A stretch of DNA of 64,000 nucleotides from Cristatella mucedo (GCA_009760855.2 WPIO01000095.1:404501-468500), one strand, 5' to 3'; counted from the stretch's first letter, positions 21,958 through 32,649 are shown. Made by a program: numbers and translations. Notes: generated from the letters alone by a model not told the origin.

Positions 21958-22095
21958 CGAGCTGGTTTGGCCCAGCGGTCAAGGTGCTCGCCCCGGCCGA
22001 TGTCTGGCCGAGGTCGTGGTGGTCGAGTTCCGTGGCACATGTGAAGCGCTTGAATAGAGATTGAGCTCTCTTAGGACGCTATACAAATCAGCTAT
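21958..22095 (+). mobile_element. tRNA-derived SINE, family A
   Basis: Nearly complete: head GCTGGTTTGGCCCAGCGGTC and AAGGTGCTCGCC (box A), box B-like GAGGTCGTGGTGGTCGAGTTC, body GGCACATGTGAAGCGCTTGA and tail GAGCTCTCTTAGGACGCTAT plus ACAAAT. Confidence 0.8.
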
Positions 22096-22128
22096 ATAGG
22101 CCGGACGGGGCGTGGCGTGGCGCGCGAA

Positions 22129-22235
22129 CGGAGGGAGCGACGACGGAGAGAGCGCGACGGAGAGAGCGCGACGGAGGGAGCGACGACGGAGGGAGCGACG
22201 ACGGAGAGAGCGCGACGGAGAGAGCGCGACGACGG
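22129..22235. repeat. GC-rich minisatellite of GGAG(G/A)GAGCG(A/C)GAC-type units
   Basis: About six to seven units mixing CGGAGGGAGCGACGA and CGGAGAGAGCGCGA. Unit length varies between 14 and 17 bp. Confidence 0.8.
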
Positions 22236-22261
22236 AGCAGAGCAGCTAACGAAGCGACTGA

Positions 22262-22372
22262 CGCAGCGAGCGCGCAATAATAATAATAAAAAGGTAATGA
22301 TACCCAAAAGTCTTTTGTATAGGGTCGCCCCGAGAGAGCAGAATCTCGATCCCCGCGTTTGGCAACCCGCTG
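22262..22372 (-). mobile_element. LINE/SINE tail remnant (antisense)
   Basis: (AATA)n, then TATAGGGTCGCCCCGAGAGA and GCAGAATCTCGATCCCCGCG: the reverse complement of the shared stem-loop tail, diverged toward GC like its surroundings. Confidence 0.45.
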
Positions 22373-22399
22373 CAAGAGATGCAACAAACAAGATTTAAT

Positions 22400-23000
22400 G
22401 ACACACTCTGGTAGACAACGAGCGCTCGCAGTACCGGATAGGGCGACGCCGGGTGGACCTCGGGCTGCTACGAGTAAGTGCGAATACGTCACGCGCGCTG
22501 CTGTACACACGTCGCCGGATACGCTGACAGGAAGTGAACGAGGTCAAGTTTACTGCTTCTCGCATACTGGCCAGACAGAAGTAGGAGGTGGGTTCCGGCT
22601 GGCGGCTCTTGGCCGCGGAGCGAGAGACGCCGCCGCCAGCCGCCGCGCGTACGGCTCGCCGGCGAGAGGGGAGCAGATGAGATGGCGAGGCAGGCGGGCC
22701 GATAACGCGAGCGGCGGCGGCCAGCCAAGGCAAACAGGAGCCTCCGCTGAGCTGGCAGGCGCATCCGCGGGATGCGAGCGCGCGTGGAGGAGTCGAAGTC
22801 GGTCTACAAAGGGAGACCGCGGCGAGCTTATCTGATGCCTCTCAGCTTACATCAAAGAGCGAGGCACGTTTATTGCCTAATGGCTTCCTTTTTGTTCTAC
22901 GAGCCGTGCTGCGACCAATGGCGCCGAGGTCGCCGCCGCACCCCCCCCCCGTCAGTCCGACGCTGACCGACCGATGTCGGCTTTGAAGTAGACGTATTAC
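22400..23000. other. GC-rich intergenic sequence downstream of Fos
   Basis: Sequence between the SINE tail remnant and the Fos poly(A) signal. Open frames occur in several registers with no recognised product. Confidence 0.4.
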
Positions 23001-23017
23001 TCATAGTGAGCACCGTT

Positions 23018-23023
23018 TTTATT
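23018..23023 (-). terminator. Poly(A) signal AATAAA of the Fos gene
   Basis: The minus strand reads AATAAAAACGG, about 480 bp after the Fos stop codon. It is the first canonical AATAAA on this strand downstream of the gene and predicts an mRNA end near 23000. Confidence 0.65.
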
Positions 23024-23168
23024 GCACAGACGGAATGAACAAAGACCGCTGCGTCGCTTGCTGAACGCTCATCCGACTAAGCGAGCGGCCAGCGGAGCAG
23101 GCGGCGCCGTCCTATCGGTCCCATTCCCGATCTCGCGGCAGCGCCGACAGCCGCGAACGGCAGGGAAA

Positions 23169-23177
23169 AAATAAATA
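23169..23177 (-). promoter_or_regulatory. AU-rich element in the Fos 3' UTR
   Basis: The minus strand reads TATTTATTT followed by more T, which matches the UAUUUAUUU-type destabilising element of short-lived mRNAs. Vertebrate FOS transcripts carry clusters of such elements. Only one is seen here, between the stop at 23502 and the poly(A) signal. Function is inferred. Confidence 0.5.
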
Positions 23178-23501
23178 CGTAGAAAACAGTGTTTACAAAG
23201 CGTCGGGCGCACTCGGCGAGTGGGTCTCTATCTCGCGCGCGCGCGGGCTCCACTGGCAGACGCGTCGACGTGAACGGCCTCCGGGCTCGCAGTCCAGAGC
23301 GCATGCGACGGCGCGCTGGCACCCACCGCCCGAGCGTCCGAGAGAAGCGAGCCGCCGCCGCCGCGCGCGCGGACACGCGTCCGCGCGCGGTGGTGGCACA
23401 CGCGACGAGACTTGCGGTACAACAAAAAGGACTATCGCCGCGCGACCGGGTCGTCGTCGACAACGGCGACCCGAACCGGCCGCCGCGAAAGCGCGCCCGA
23501 G

Positions 23502-25167
23502 CTAGAGGGAGAGCAGGCCGTGGTGGCCCGGAGGCGAGCTCTGCTCCTGCCCCGAACTGTCGGAGGCGCTCGACTGCTGCCGGTGCATGGCACCGCACGC
23601 GGCCGGCAGTCCGCCGCCGGCGCCGTACATGCTCATGCTCATGCTGCCGCTCTTGTGGTGAGCGGCGGCTGCGGCGTGCATCGTGGCAGCCATGGCGGCT
23701 CCGCCGCCGCCGCTCCGCATCATGCCGCTGCTGCCGAGCAGCAGGTGGCCGTGCGACGTTCCGTCCAGTTTGCAGTGCGACCTGTGAGATCTGAGCACCT
23801 GCTCCAGGTGATCCTTCATCTGCTGCAGCCGCTTCACCTCCTGCGCGATCCGCGCGCCCTCGTCCTCGAGCTCTTGCGTCTCCTGCAATCCGCGCGAGCC
23901 TACCGTGACGCTGCTGCCGCCGCAGACGGACGGACGGACGGGTGCGAGCCGCGGCGACGGAAGTCGGCGCTAGCGCACCCGACGCGGCCGCCAGGCGACG
24001 GGACGCGGGCGGTGGCGCGCGCGCGCCGTCTCACCTGCAGCAGGCAGTTGGTGTGGTCCACTCTCCGCTGGCGACACTTGGCGGCGGCCACCTTGTTGCG
24101 CTCGCGGCGCACGCGACGCTTCTCCTCCTCCTCTGGCGGCAGCTGAGGCGAGAGGAGCGAGCGCTGCACTGCGATCGCTCAGACAGGAGCGTGGCGCGGC
24201 GCGTGCTGCGGCGGCGGCCGGCGGATCGCTCGGCTAGCGCAGCGCGCGGCGGCGGCGGCGGGCGCCATTGCCTACCTTGTCGTTCTTGGGCTTTCGTCCG
24301 CCTTTGCGCCTATTCTCGGCGGGCTTCGCCGGCGCCATGATGACGCTGCCGCGGCCGACGCGGCTCCAGTCCTCGGCCGGCGGCGGATAGGGCCGCGACG
24401 CGTCGGCCGAGCCGACGGGGACGCCGCCGCCGCCGCCCCCGTACGAGCTGTGTGAGAAGAGCGGTGCTGCTGCGGCGGCTGACGCGTCCATGAGCGCGTG
24501 GTCCGACTGGTAGACGGTCGTCGTCGGCGCGTAAGTCTCGTGCAGGCTCGGGCTGTAGCCGCCGTAGGGCTGCGACGATGAAGCGAGCGGCGCTGCAGAT
24601 CCCTGAGCCGTGCTACCATCGCGGAGCGACTGCGCACCGCGGCGAGACGCCTAGCAAAGCCGCCCCGCCACAGCTAGCCTACCTTCATCCTCGCGTCAGC
24701 TGCCGGTGTGGGGACCCGCGACCGACGAAGCGGGCCAATATATATATATATATATATAGATAGATATATATATATACACACACGCCTGGAGCGTGCCGGC
24801 GCACGCGGACTGCCAGCATCCGGTGGGCGTGACCCGGACGCGGGGTCATACCATTCGCTGCGGCCGTTGTCCCTCCCCCAACTCGCCGAACCCGGCCCGC
24901 GAAACGAAGTGCGCCTAAATGCATCGCGGACGGAGCGCAAGACGCGGCCCGGGTGCCGAAGCTGACGCATCTCGGAGCGCCGAAAGTGGCGCCGGCGCGC
25001 ATTCTAGCGCGCCGGCGGCTGCTGCGGCGCGGAGGCCGTCAGAGACCGCACGCCCTGACGCGTCGCCTTACCGGCACGGTCTGATCTGCCGACCCGTCCG
25101 GCCGCGAAGTGCTCGGAGTGGCGCAGCCGGGCCTCGCGAAGGAGCTCGAAGGCGTGCTGAAGAACAT
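23502..25167 (-). CDS. fos: Fos-family bZIP transcription factor (AP-1 subunit), four coding exons
   Basis: Minus-strand exons: 25167-25072 (begins [10 protein letters not shown], 32 codons, donor CCG|GTAAGG), 24629-24276 (118 codons, donor AAG|GTAGGC), 24142-24035 (36 codons, acceptor CCTCAG, donor CAG|GTGAGA) and 23882-23502 (126 codons plus TAG, acceptor TTGCAG). All junctions are phase 0; the product is about 312 residues. Exon three is 108 bp and holds the DNA-contacting region, [20 protein letters not shown] and [12 protein letters not shown]. The zipper follows in exon four (L/I every seventh residue from QELED to DHLEQ), then SHRSHCKL, the Fos-type motif after the zipper. The protein ends GLLSL, like the TLLAL end of vertebrate FOS. 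Exon boundaries fall where vertebrate FOS has them. Fos dimerises with Jun and binds TRE/AP-1 sites in immediate-early responses. The exon-two acceptor (GCGCAG at 24630-24635) has a weak pyrimidine tract and is the least certain point. The C-terminal region (about 75 residues, Met/His/Gly/Ala-rich) is shorter than in vertebrate FOS. ATF3/JDP2 is less likely given the exon structure and [14 protein letters not shown]. Confidence 0.9.
24738..24783. repeat. (AT)n microsatellite in Fos intron 1
   Basis: TATATA run with GATAGATA interruption and an ACACAC end, within the 442-bp first intron (24630-25071). Confidence 0.9.
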
Positions 25168-25250
25168 GTCCGAAAGTGCAAGAGTGCGTGTCGGTCTGTC
25201 GAGGCACAGCTCGGCTCCGGCGTTTCCGGGGCTCTCCTCGGCAGGTATGA
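25168..25250 (-). other. Probable Fos 5' UTR
   Basis: About 80 bp between the predicted transcription start (25-30 bp downstream of the TATA-like box) and the ATG at 25165-25167. No upstream ATG falls between 25168 and about 25235 on the minus strand; ATCATA near 25244 is not a start codon. Confidence 0.5.
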
Positions 25251-25270
25251 TTCAGCCTTGGCTGTGTAGC

Positions 25271-25320
25271 CCTTTTTATGGGCGGAGTATGGAAGGCTAT
25301 TTTTAGTCTTGATGACGTAG
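25271..25320 (-). promoter_or_regulatory. Fos core promoter: TATA/CArG-like box, GC box, MEF2 site, CRE-like site
   Basis: On the minus strand, from distal to proximal: CTACGTCA (25313-25320, seven of eight bases of a CRE), CTAAAAATAG (25297-25306, a perfect MEF2 consensus), CCGCCC (25280-25285, GC box) and CCATAAAAAGG (25271-25281). The last reads as a TATA box and also resembles a CArG box with one extra A/T base. The CRE-to-TATA spacing is about 40 bp, close to that in the vertebrate FOS promoter. The ATG lies about 105 bp downstream of the TATA-like box. Site identity is read from sequence; use by CREB, MEF2 or SRF is inference. Confidence 0.65.
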
Positions 25321-25330
25321 AAGGTTACCG

Positions 25331-26880
25331 GTAGTTGGTCTGCCAAAGGACTCTCACTGTCTGAAGCTAGCCTACATTGAGGCTGGAAGCAGAGAGCCAA
25401 CTGAATTTGAATATGTTAAAATATAATGTGATATTTGCGTAACTGGGCCTGAAGCAGGCGCATTTGCTCCTTTCAATAGGATATCTGTTAGTGACCTTTC
25501 CCGCTTCCGGAGACCGGCTAGCACCGGTTCGTGTTTACCCGCCGCTTGTTTACCTACCGCCCACGCAAATCAACAGCAGGCATCCCCCCAGGCCGCCCAA
25601 TCACGCTGCCGGGCCCTTCCGCCGGGAATCCGAGGCCCGGCCAGTTTCCGGGACGAGGCGGCTATGAATTAAGCCGGCTATAGCTTCCGGCGACTTCGGG
25701 CGGTGGTGGTACGCCGGTCGGCGGTCGACGGCGGCGGCGGCTATCCTGTCTATGGACAGCGGCTTGGACGCATGCGCAAGGTGGCGTCAAAGACGAAGGG
25801 CAACTTGAAGCCGCTCTCCTGTCTCTGTATCTCACCGCTTCTCATTCAGTAGGACGTGTCGTGAGGCTTCCCGTACAGCGAGTGCCGGCGCATGTATGTA
25901 TATGGTGGCTCCCGGCTTGCGCACGAGGACCGTGCGTGCCGCTGGCATGATGTCGCTGGCCGTGGCTTTCCGTGGACCTGTCATTGCCGATACCTCGGTG
26001 CGGCCGTGGTCCGGAGGTGGGAGGCCAGCCAGACGACGCGGTCCCCTGCCCCGTGAAGTCCCGTCTCGCACTTCTGGAAGCTTGGCAGCCTATCCGACGG
26101 TTAGTAGCTGAGAACGGCGCGCCCGCAAAAAGTGTGCTTTGCGCAGCCAAGAACGAGCCGAACGATGACGACAAGCATTCGTGCTGGCTGGCTGGCTAGG
26201 TCCTCCTCTCACTCGCCCACTCATGGCATTCTAGAAGTGCCGCTAGTGCGGCACGCTCCACCACTTGGCGTCATGTTTTGAGTCTATGCATATTTGCTGC
26301 TGCTGCTGCTTATGTGATCTGCATACTACTATGTTTTTTTGGGTCACGTGTCACAGTAGCTGGGAGGGGGTGAGAGAGGTGGCAGTGTGGCACAGCAGTC
26401 TTGCCAGCAGCATCGCCATGTGATCGGTGGCTGCGAGCAAGTGTTGCTGTTGACTAGTGGCGAGCAACTCGTTCACATTGCACTCACAAGATGCGAGATG
26501 CGTCCGTCGTCTTCCCGTTCCAGTCTCAGCTGCAGGTTAGCTTTGAGTGCCTCGGCGGCGATCGTGTCTCTGCACGAGTTACTGCAATGACTTTGTTTAG
26601 GAGAATACATAGACCGCCAGAGGAGCAGCAGTAACGCTTGGGGCAGCTGCCGAGCTATCATTGGCCAAACGTTAAGGATTACTCAACGCCATTGTTGAAG
26701 AGCTGCTGCCTGCTACTGTTACTTCTTCTGCCTCTACTGCTACAAATACTGTTGGTACTGCTGCTGCCGCTGCTGTCACCACCACCAATGAAAAAAACAT
26801 GCTGAATGCTAAGATGATATAGGCTTGTGACCCGTTCGCCTTCCCACTGCTGACCGGCACCCTTTATTGACCAAATGGGT
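25331..26880. other. Intergenic, upstream of Fos; possible coding exon near 26390-26535
   Basis: No repeat recognised. A plus-strand frame at about 26390-26535 encodes VIGGCEQVLLLTSGEQLVHI and ends at CTGCAG|GTTAGC, a plausible donor, but no family is recognised and no partner exon is certain. A (TGC)n run lies at 26295-26310. Regulatory sequence for Fos may extend here. Confidence 0.3.
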
Positions 26881-26890
26881 CGGGTGAGAT

Positions 26891-26892
<2 letters not shown>

Positions 26893-26932
<40 letters not shown>

Positions 26933-27008
26933 AGAGAGAGAGAAAAGAGAGAGACACACACACACGCGCACACACACGCGCGCGCACACACCCACGCACA
27001 CACCCACA
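26893..27008. repeat. (GA)n then (CA/CG)n microsatellite
   Basis: A GA array to 26951 with AAAA interruptions, followed by CACACG-type repeats to 27008. Confidence 0.9.
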
Positions 27009-27780
27009 GCCGGTTATTGTTGGCATTATAGCAGTCGTGTTGTCACACATACTGCTTGCATGCATGATACCAAATGCCCCCCCCCCCGTGAGGCTTTATG
27101 ATAGTGGCTTGTGATGTCGCTTGTACTAGGGCTTCGACCGTTTCCAGCCATGTAGACAATGAGCTGCAGCAGCAGCCCAGTAGTAGTAGCAGCAGGAGCA
27201 GTGGCAGGAGCAGCAGTAGGTGAGCGTCCCGCCTGTCCCCCACCCTCTGCAATGCTTCCCTGGAGCAGCTCAAGCTGCAGCAGTGGCAGCAGTGGAGGAG
27301 GCTGCCTACCTGCCCACTTCTTACTATCCCCATGAATTCCTTGGAGCTGCTCGAGCTGACATCGCTGCCCCTGCTGACGCTGCTTCTTTGATTGCACGTT
27401 TCATAGCCTTGTGCATAGAGCATCGTTCTTTTTTTGTTCAGAACGATGTCATCGTACTGAAGGAGCCTGCCACTCTCTTGTGCACATGGCCGTTGCATGC
27501 AGCATGCTGTCGTGCCCGAAGGCAGGAGTTTGGCCTGGTGAGATGCTGTGGATACCATGCCGGGCTGCCATGACGATGCAGCACTTGCCAGTGGTTTGCA
27601 CTGCAGTGCCCTGTAGCTTCCGCACTCGTTCGTCCAATGTACGCTCGGTGCCGAGCAGGCAAACACATCGTCGGATCTTATTTTCTTTTACAAACCGGCT
27701 GTTGATTATAGTAGTAATCTGCATCAGCCAGCCTCTGCCGTTCCTCGACCAAAATGCATCCAGACCGTCTTCTTGTTGGT

Positions 27781-27945
27781 GAGCCGTAATAGCTCACTAG
27801 GTAAGACGGTTGCTTTTCACGACCTTGGCCCTGAGGTCGTGGGTTTGAATCCAAAGGTGGGCGATCCTTTATCGCTACTGCAAGCGATGGTGATAGCTGT
27901 ACAAAAAGCGGCTGTTAAATCAGCTAGTATTTATTTATTTGTTAT
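27781..27945 (+). mobile_element. tRNA-derived SINE, family B
   Basis: Full-length copy: GAGCCGTAATAGCTCACTAG and GTAAGACGGTTGC (tRNA-like head with box A), GAGGTCGTGGGTTTGAATCC (box B), GGTGGGCGATCCTTTATCG, CTACTGCAAGCGATGG, the end GCGGCTGTTAAATCAGCTAG and a TATTTATTTATTT tail. Confidence 0.85.
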
Positions 27946-27979
27946 CGGCAGTGCACCCGAAGCTGCTGCCCTGCTAGCC

Positions 27980-28690
27980 AGTCTGTTAGCTGCAGCTCGA
28001 GCATACAATCCAACCTGCTCCTCGGAATCAATGCGGCACAGTTGATCGTGGTTAGAAAGCTGAGCCAGTATTGTGTGGCTGCGGCAGTTCTGGCCATTCC
28101 CGGAAAGGTCATGACGCAAGCTGGCGGCTACCAAGCATGGGAGTAGAGTTTATGCCGGCTGCCTGACGGCTGCCACCTGCAGCTGGCGAAGCCGTAATGT
28201 GAATGGTAGTTCATTTCTTCTTGTTTTCGTTCTGATCAGTCTGCTGGGCTGTTTTTCTTGCAGGGGGAGGGGAGGGGCAGGTAGTCCGTGCATCTGCAGT
28301 GCTGGGACTGTGGGCTGTTAGCACGAGCACGAGGCCAGAGAGGAGCTGCTAGGAGGTCTAGGCTGTAAGGAGAGGAGCAGCACCTTGTAAGGAGGAGGAG
28401 GAGGATGAGGTCTACACTTGAATTCAACCCAGACAAGCCAATCGTGGTTCTGGCCAACTGGGCTTAGGGTATGCAAGCAGATGACCTCCACTTGTCGGTT
28501 CAAGATTGTCTGTAGCCCAGTGGTTCCCTTCCTTGTGCCCAGTGACTGGCCAACTGACTCTGCATCGTCACTAATCCTTCTGCTATTAGTAACCTGCAGA
28601 GAGACACTGATCGGTTTCTGTTCCTTCGATAGCTGCGTCATGTCATGTTTTATGTCACGTAGGACAAATAAACGGCAGTGTTCAATATCG
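27980..28690 (+). other. Tentative 3' end of an unrecognised gene
   Basis: A frame ending at 28145 reads GINAAQLIVVRKLSQY and onward to a TAG, and looks protein-like. A strong acceptor (TTTTTCTTGCAG, 28250-28261) follows. A canonical AATAAA stands at 28667-28672. A second short frame (EFNPDKPIVVLANWA, about 28421-28466) ends in TAG. These do not combine into one model that can be defended, and no family is recognised. A transcript end near 28690 on the plus strand is the most supported part. Confidence 0.25.
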
Positions 28691-29350
28691 AGTATCTCGC
28701 TAAGCGCAAGCAGCCTTTAAATGGTTTTTAATTTAGCTATGATTCCACTTCTAACATGCCTTTTAGCTTAAAACAACAGAGGCAGGTTGGGTCACCTATA
28801 TCGCTTATACATTACCAATATCCTATTTTAAGATTAAGCTAGGTCATGTTCGAGTCTGCTTATTCCACAGCCTTGCTGAACTTGAACTGGATGCACCTCA
28901 TTACCTTAAATCGCCTGCCACTTGAAAACTAGGATGCTCCTGCAATCGACGATACTTGCACAGCATTTCTCTATTTACAAGTGCAGAGACTGCTGCACCA
29001 CATGCCTTTGCATTTTTCGGGCATCAACTGCATAGAATCCCAGTTTGAGCCATCATCTGGTTCAAAGAAGTCATCGTTATATTAGCAATGCCCCTCCAGA
29101 ATGCTGTAATCATTTAGGCTGAGAGCATCTCTTCTCTCATTGGCATTAAACATCTTTCATGTCGATTAGCCCTCGTTCGCTCTGCCAGTAGCACTCAGTC
29201 ATGCTCCGATCTCGCTACATTCATTGCTTATATAGCTGCTCTGGATGTGTTAATGCATACAGACAGTGGATTTAATGACGTTTTTGTCGAATGACGTTTT
29301 TGTCGAAGTTTGCCACAGTTCGCACTACATTAAGTGCTGGTCCACGAGGT
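28690..29350. other. Unique AT-richer sequence, nothing recognised
   Basis: The only repeat seen is a 16-bp direct repeat, AATGACGTTTTTGTCG twice, at 29275-29306. It contains a TGACG half-site. Confidence 0.4.
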
Positions 29351-29592
29351 TTCTGAGCATCGCTCAGCTATGATGCAGTACCGACTGGCAGCAAGGATAA
29401 AACCACGATCACCAGGAAGGTGTCGAGTCCGAGGTTTAGCTGCAAGGTCGAGATTACGCAGATTGCCGATTTACCGTTCAGTATGAATGTTGAAATCTTG
29501 AACAAGGAGGACAAGTGGGATCTGAGGACAGTAGTATGTGACGTGATGCTTCGCCCCGTGCCCGACCAATTCAAGTGTCATCCAACTGAGTA
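29351..29592 (+). CDS. Tentative terminal coding exon, unknown protein
   Basis: A stop-free plus-strand frame of about 76 codons ends with TAG at 29590-29592 and is preceded by a possible acceptor (ATCGCTCAG|CTATGAT). It reads FSCKVEITQIADLPFSMNVE then ILNKEDKWDLRTVVCDVMLR, with a charged, globular-looking composition unlike neighbouring chance frames. There is no initiating Met near its start, so it would need upstream exons, which were not found. An antisense frame of 68 codons also exists, so the call is weak. Confidence 0.3.
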
Positions 29593-29940
29593 GCACTTTT
29601 GAGCAGCCTGGGTGCGGTGCCGACTGCAGCCTTTTATGGGCAGTCTCATCAACTGTACAACTGTAGTCCCTAAACTGAGACTGAGAGCAGCCAGTGCAGC
29701 ATCTTAGCTGGAGCCAAAGTCTCTTGCCCGCACACCCGTGGTTGCAGCTTGGATCTTTTGTAAATGAGAGGCTCCTGACTCAGATGCCTTGCATCGGCTC
29801 TGTTACTCGGGCCTTTGAAGCGCTTGCCTTGCCTTGCATCCTCCTTAGTTGCAATTTGATGCTGCTGCCCCAGCTATTGTTCCTTTTTCTAGACGAGTCA
29901 TACTTTAGCAGCAACTTTGCGATTGATCCTTCGGACGTGT
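29593..29940. other. Unique sequence, nothing recognised
   Basis: Follows the tentative exon. No AATAAA was noticed before the LINE tail at 29953. Confidence 0.4.
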
Positions 29941-29952
29941 CTCTAATCGAGA

Positions 29953-30025
29953 ATAATAATAATAATAGACTTGATGAAGCACCCTCAGATAACTTAATCT
30001 CTTTCTAGACGCTTTACATTTAATT
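29953..30025 (-). mobile_element. LINE/SINE tail fragment (antisense)
   Basis: (AAT)n, then CACCCTCAGATAACTTAATC and TCTTTCTAGACGCTTTACAT: a stem-loop tail fragment like that at 18285. Confidence 0.65.
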
Positions 30026-32645
30026 GAGTCCAACTTGATACAGAGCATCAAGTCGTCCGCTCTTTGCTCCTAACCTGAGTCACCATATGCATGTGCACTG
30101 GCAACAAAGCAGACGGTTTTTCGACTCACTACAAAGCTAGTTAGGACGTTTGGCCATACGCAAAGCTAACACCCAGTAGTGGCTCCAAGATATCACCCTA
30201 CTGCAACGAATCTCAGGCTGGGGCAGACCGGGCGAGTTGAATGAGCATCTCTCTGCTGAGGCCTCAGGGGGTGGCATGAACTCTTCTAGAGCAGACTCAT
30301 TGGCCTGAGCTCAACTGGGACAGACGTCGGGGAGGCAAAAGCTCCACTGGATCGTCAGACGTGGGTGAGGCGAACTCCGCTAGCTTTCGTCTACGACGAT
30401 TCGACCGGCCCTGCCCTCTTTAATTTTGAATACTATTTTTAGCTCTCCTCCTGTCCCAGACGGTGGTACTTATTACTCACGCAGTGAAGTTGGAATTATG
30501 TAATCGTGCCTCCCCTTTTGTTGCTATGCTTGCGCCCTGCTGACAGCACTGCAACTTGGTGCGGTGGTGTCCTCATTGGCTCCATGTAAGTTTACCCCAC
30601 CAGTTCGCCTGCATGCGTTTCGTATATTCATCGTTCACGATACTATTTACGTTTTCATAAAAAGCTAATATTTCAATGACTTGATTCTACACTCTGATAC
30701 TGTGGGCCTGTGGTGTCAGATCGAGCAAGAGTCAATCGTTTGGGCCTAAACGGAGGCTGCCGACTAAGCAGTTTTTCCTAAGCCTCCACAACGCCGATGC
30801 CAGCGGCTGGGCGATTAGAGCCGCTCTATACAGCACGTGCACTCAGCCGTGACGAACCGTGCTTCAGCTAAGTAACGGCCCCGACCTGTTATCTATGGCG
30901 GTAGGGTGGGCTGAATTGTCTTAATAGCGCTGCCGCAAGTGATTCGGAACTGATTTCCGATACCCGACCTCTCGATGGGTAGTTTGTACTCGGTCAGGTG
31001 ACACCAAGGATGGACAAGTCTTCCGAGCTCAACTGGAGCTCTTAACCATTCGTCTGGTGCACCGGCTTTCGAAGTGGCCCATTCTGTAACCCCCTCGCTT
31101 TACTGCTCCTCAGCTCCTCCTCACAGATTGGAAAACCGGTGACGGAACTGAGACTGTCGGTCGGTCGGCGGCTGAGATACGTCGATCGAGGCTCTCTTCA
31201 ACAGGGCTTCACGCAATTAGTGAGTGACCAGCTCCATGCTCCTTGCTCTGTGGGGCAGGCTAGTAATCGCCTCTCCGACATTGGAACCCAAGAGAGCATT
31301 TCGTCTTTCGAGCGAGTTTTGACAATTAATAGCGGAAAACTTCTATAAGGAGCTCTTCCGGTTCTGAATGCATGCGGCCTCCCCGTGTGCACTATTTGTG
31401 AGCCTTTGCCTAGTGCAGACGCGTTCGACAACCGACTTGGCAGCGCCAGACCATTCTCTCGCTGGTTTAGGAAGGGCAGCACCGAGTTTTAATATAAGCT
31501 CGCACTGCATCCAGGGAAGAGCTCGAGCCTTCGCTCGGTCTACGATTGCTCGCCCCTCACGCATCTTGTGGATCAGTGGCCGAAGCAGGTGAGGGGGCAT
31601 TTGCCACCACCCTACAGTGGGGCAGCGAGGTGGGCCACCCCTATTCCTGCGCCCGCGACCTTCACCAAAATGAAAGTCTCTTAATACCACTCCATAAACG
31701 ACCGCTGAGTTCGTGACGGACGAGCAATTATTTTCGATAGAGTTGTTCCTTGATTTGCAGGTCTAGCCCAGCCCACTTGAGAATCTTGCCGGTCTAGCGC
31801 CTACAAAAAAATGTTGCATTTCTCAACACAAGCTTCAGCCATCGCATTTACAATATCCGGGTGGCCGTTTTACGAAACACCCCTTTCTGTTCCTTGTACA
31901 CGGCCATTGTTAGAAAGTGCCCGTGTGCACCATTTGGTATCTAACCAAGGTCAGCAGGTAATATATTGTTTGCTCAGTTTAAACAGCAAGGAAGTATGTC
32001 CTGTGGATAGTTAAACAATGCCGTGTATATAAAACTATTTCAATACAAATTGTGACCTTGCCGATTAATTCTATATTTATATGCTGGCCTGTAATAATTG
32101 GTCCTGATTTACAGGTGCCCTGTATGATTCTGACAGTGCAGTTTATTCGAGATCCTAAATTGTGAGTGGTACGAATCGAGTGTTATATACGAGGCCTTCA
32201 TATTTGTGAAGTCATACAATTGGCGATTGCCTGAGAAGGAGAAAGGAAACGACAGGCGGTCGTGTAGTGAGCAGACGCTCTAGTCGCATAAGAAATGTCT
32301 CGGGTGCTGGCATGCTGATTGTGAACGGATACCGCATACATTCCAGCATGCTTCCGAGTCTGCATCTCGATTCAGTAGCCGAGCTTCGAGTCGAATCGAT
32401 TCTATCTGTATCTGCCATAGGGCTGAGACCTCTTATTCTTTGCTTAGCTCGAAAGACATCTCCCAGAGCCAAACGTGCATGCCAATAACATGTTCCTAGA
32501 GATAAAAGTGTCCGTCTCTTGTCCCGTCCCAGGTAGTTGAATTCTGATTGCAGAGAGGCGCTGCTTAAGTCATGGTGGACTCGCCTCTCTCAGCTATTTG
32601 TGCTCGTGTATATGTATTCTATTTTTAGAGGAGCTGCTTCACTGC
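30026..32645. other. Unique sequence, no gene recognised
   Basis: Overlapping short frames on both strands, the longest 115 codons (31343-31690, minus). No domain, splice-paired exon or repeat family recognised in 2.6 kb. Confidence 0.4.
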
Positions 32646-32649
32646 ATGA

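Noticed and set aside
24682-24688. Alternative Fos start ATGAAG with donor GTAGGC and a 53-bp intron
   Set aside because: Formally in phase, but it adds only two residues and lies within the predicted first intron. The upstream exon has the Fos-like sequence and sits next to the promoter. A minor alternative transcript is not excluded.
24685-25002. Upstream 105-codon minus-strand frame as a Fos N-terminus
   Set aside because: It crosses the AT microsatellite in intron 1 and ends in a stop before exon 2. The exon at 25072-25167 gives a better start with donor and Fos-like residues.
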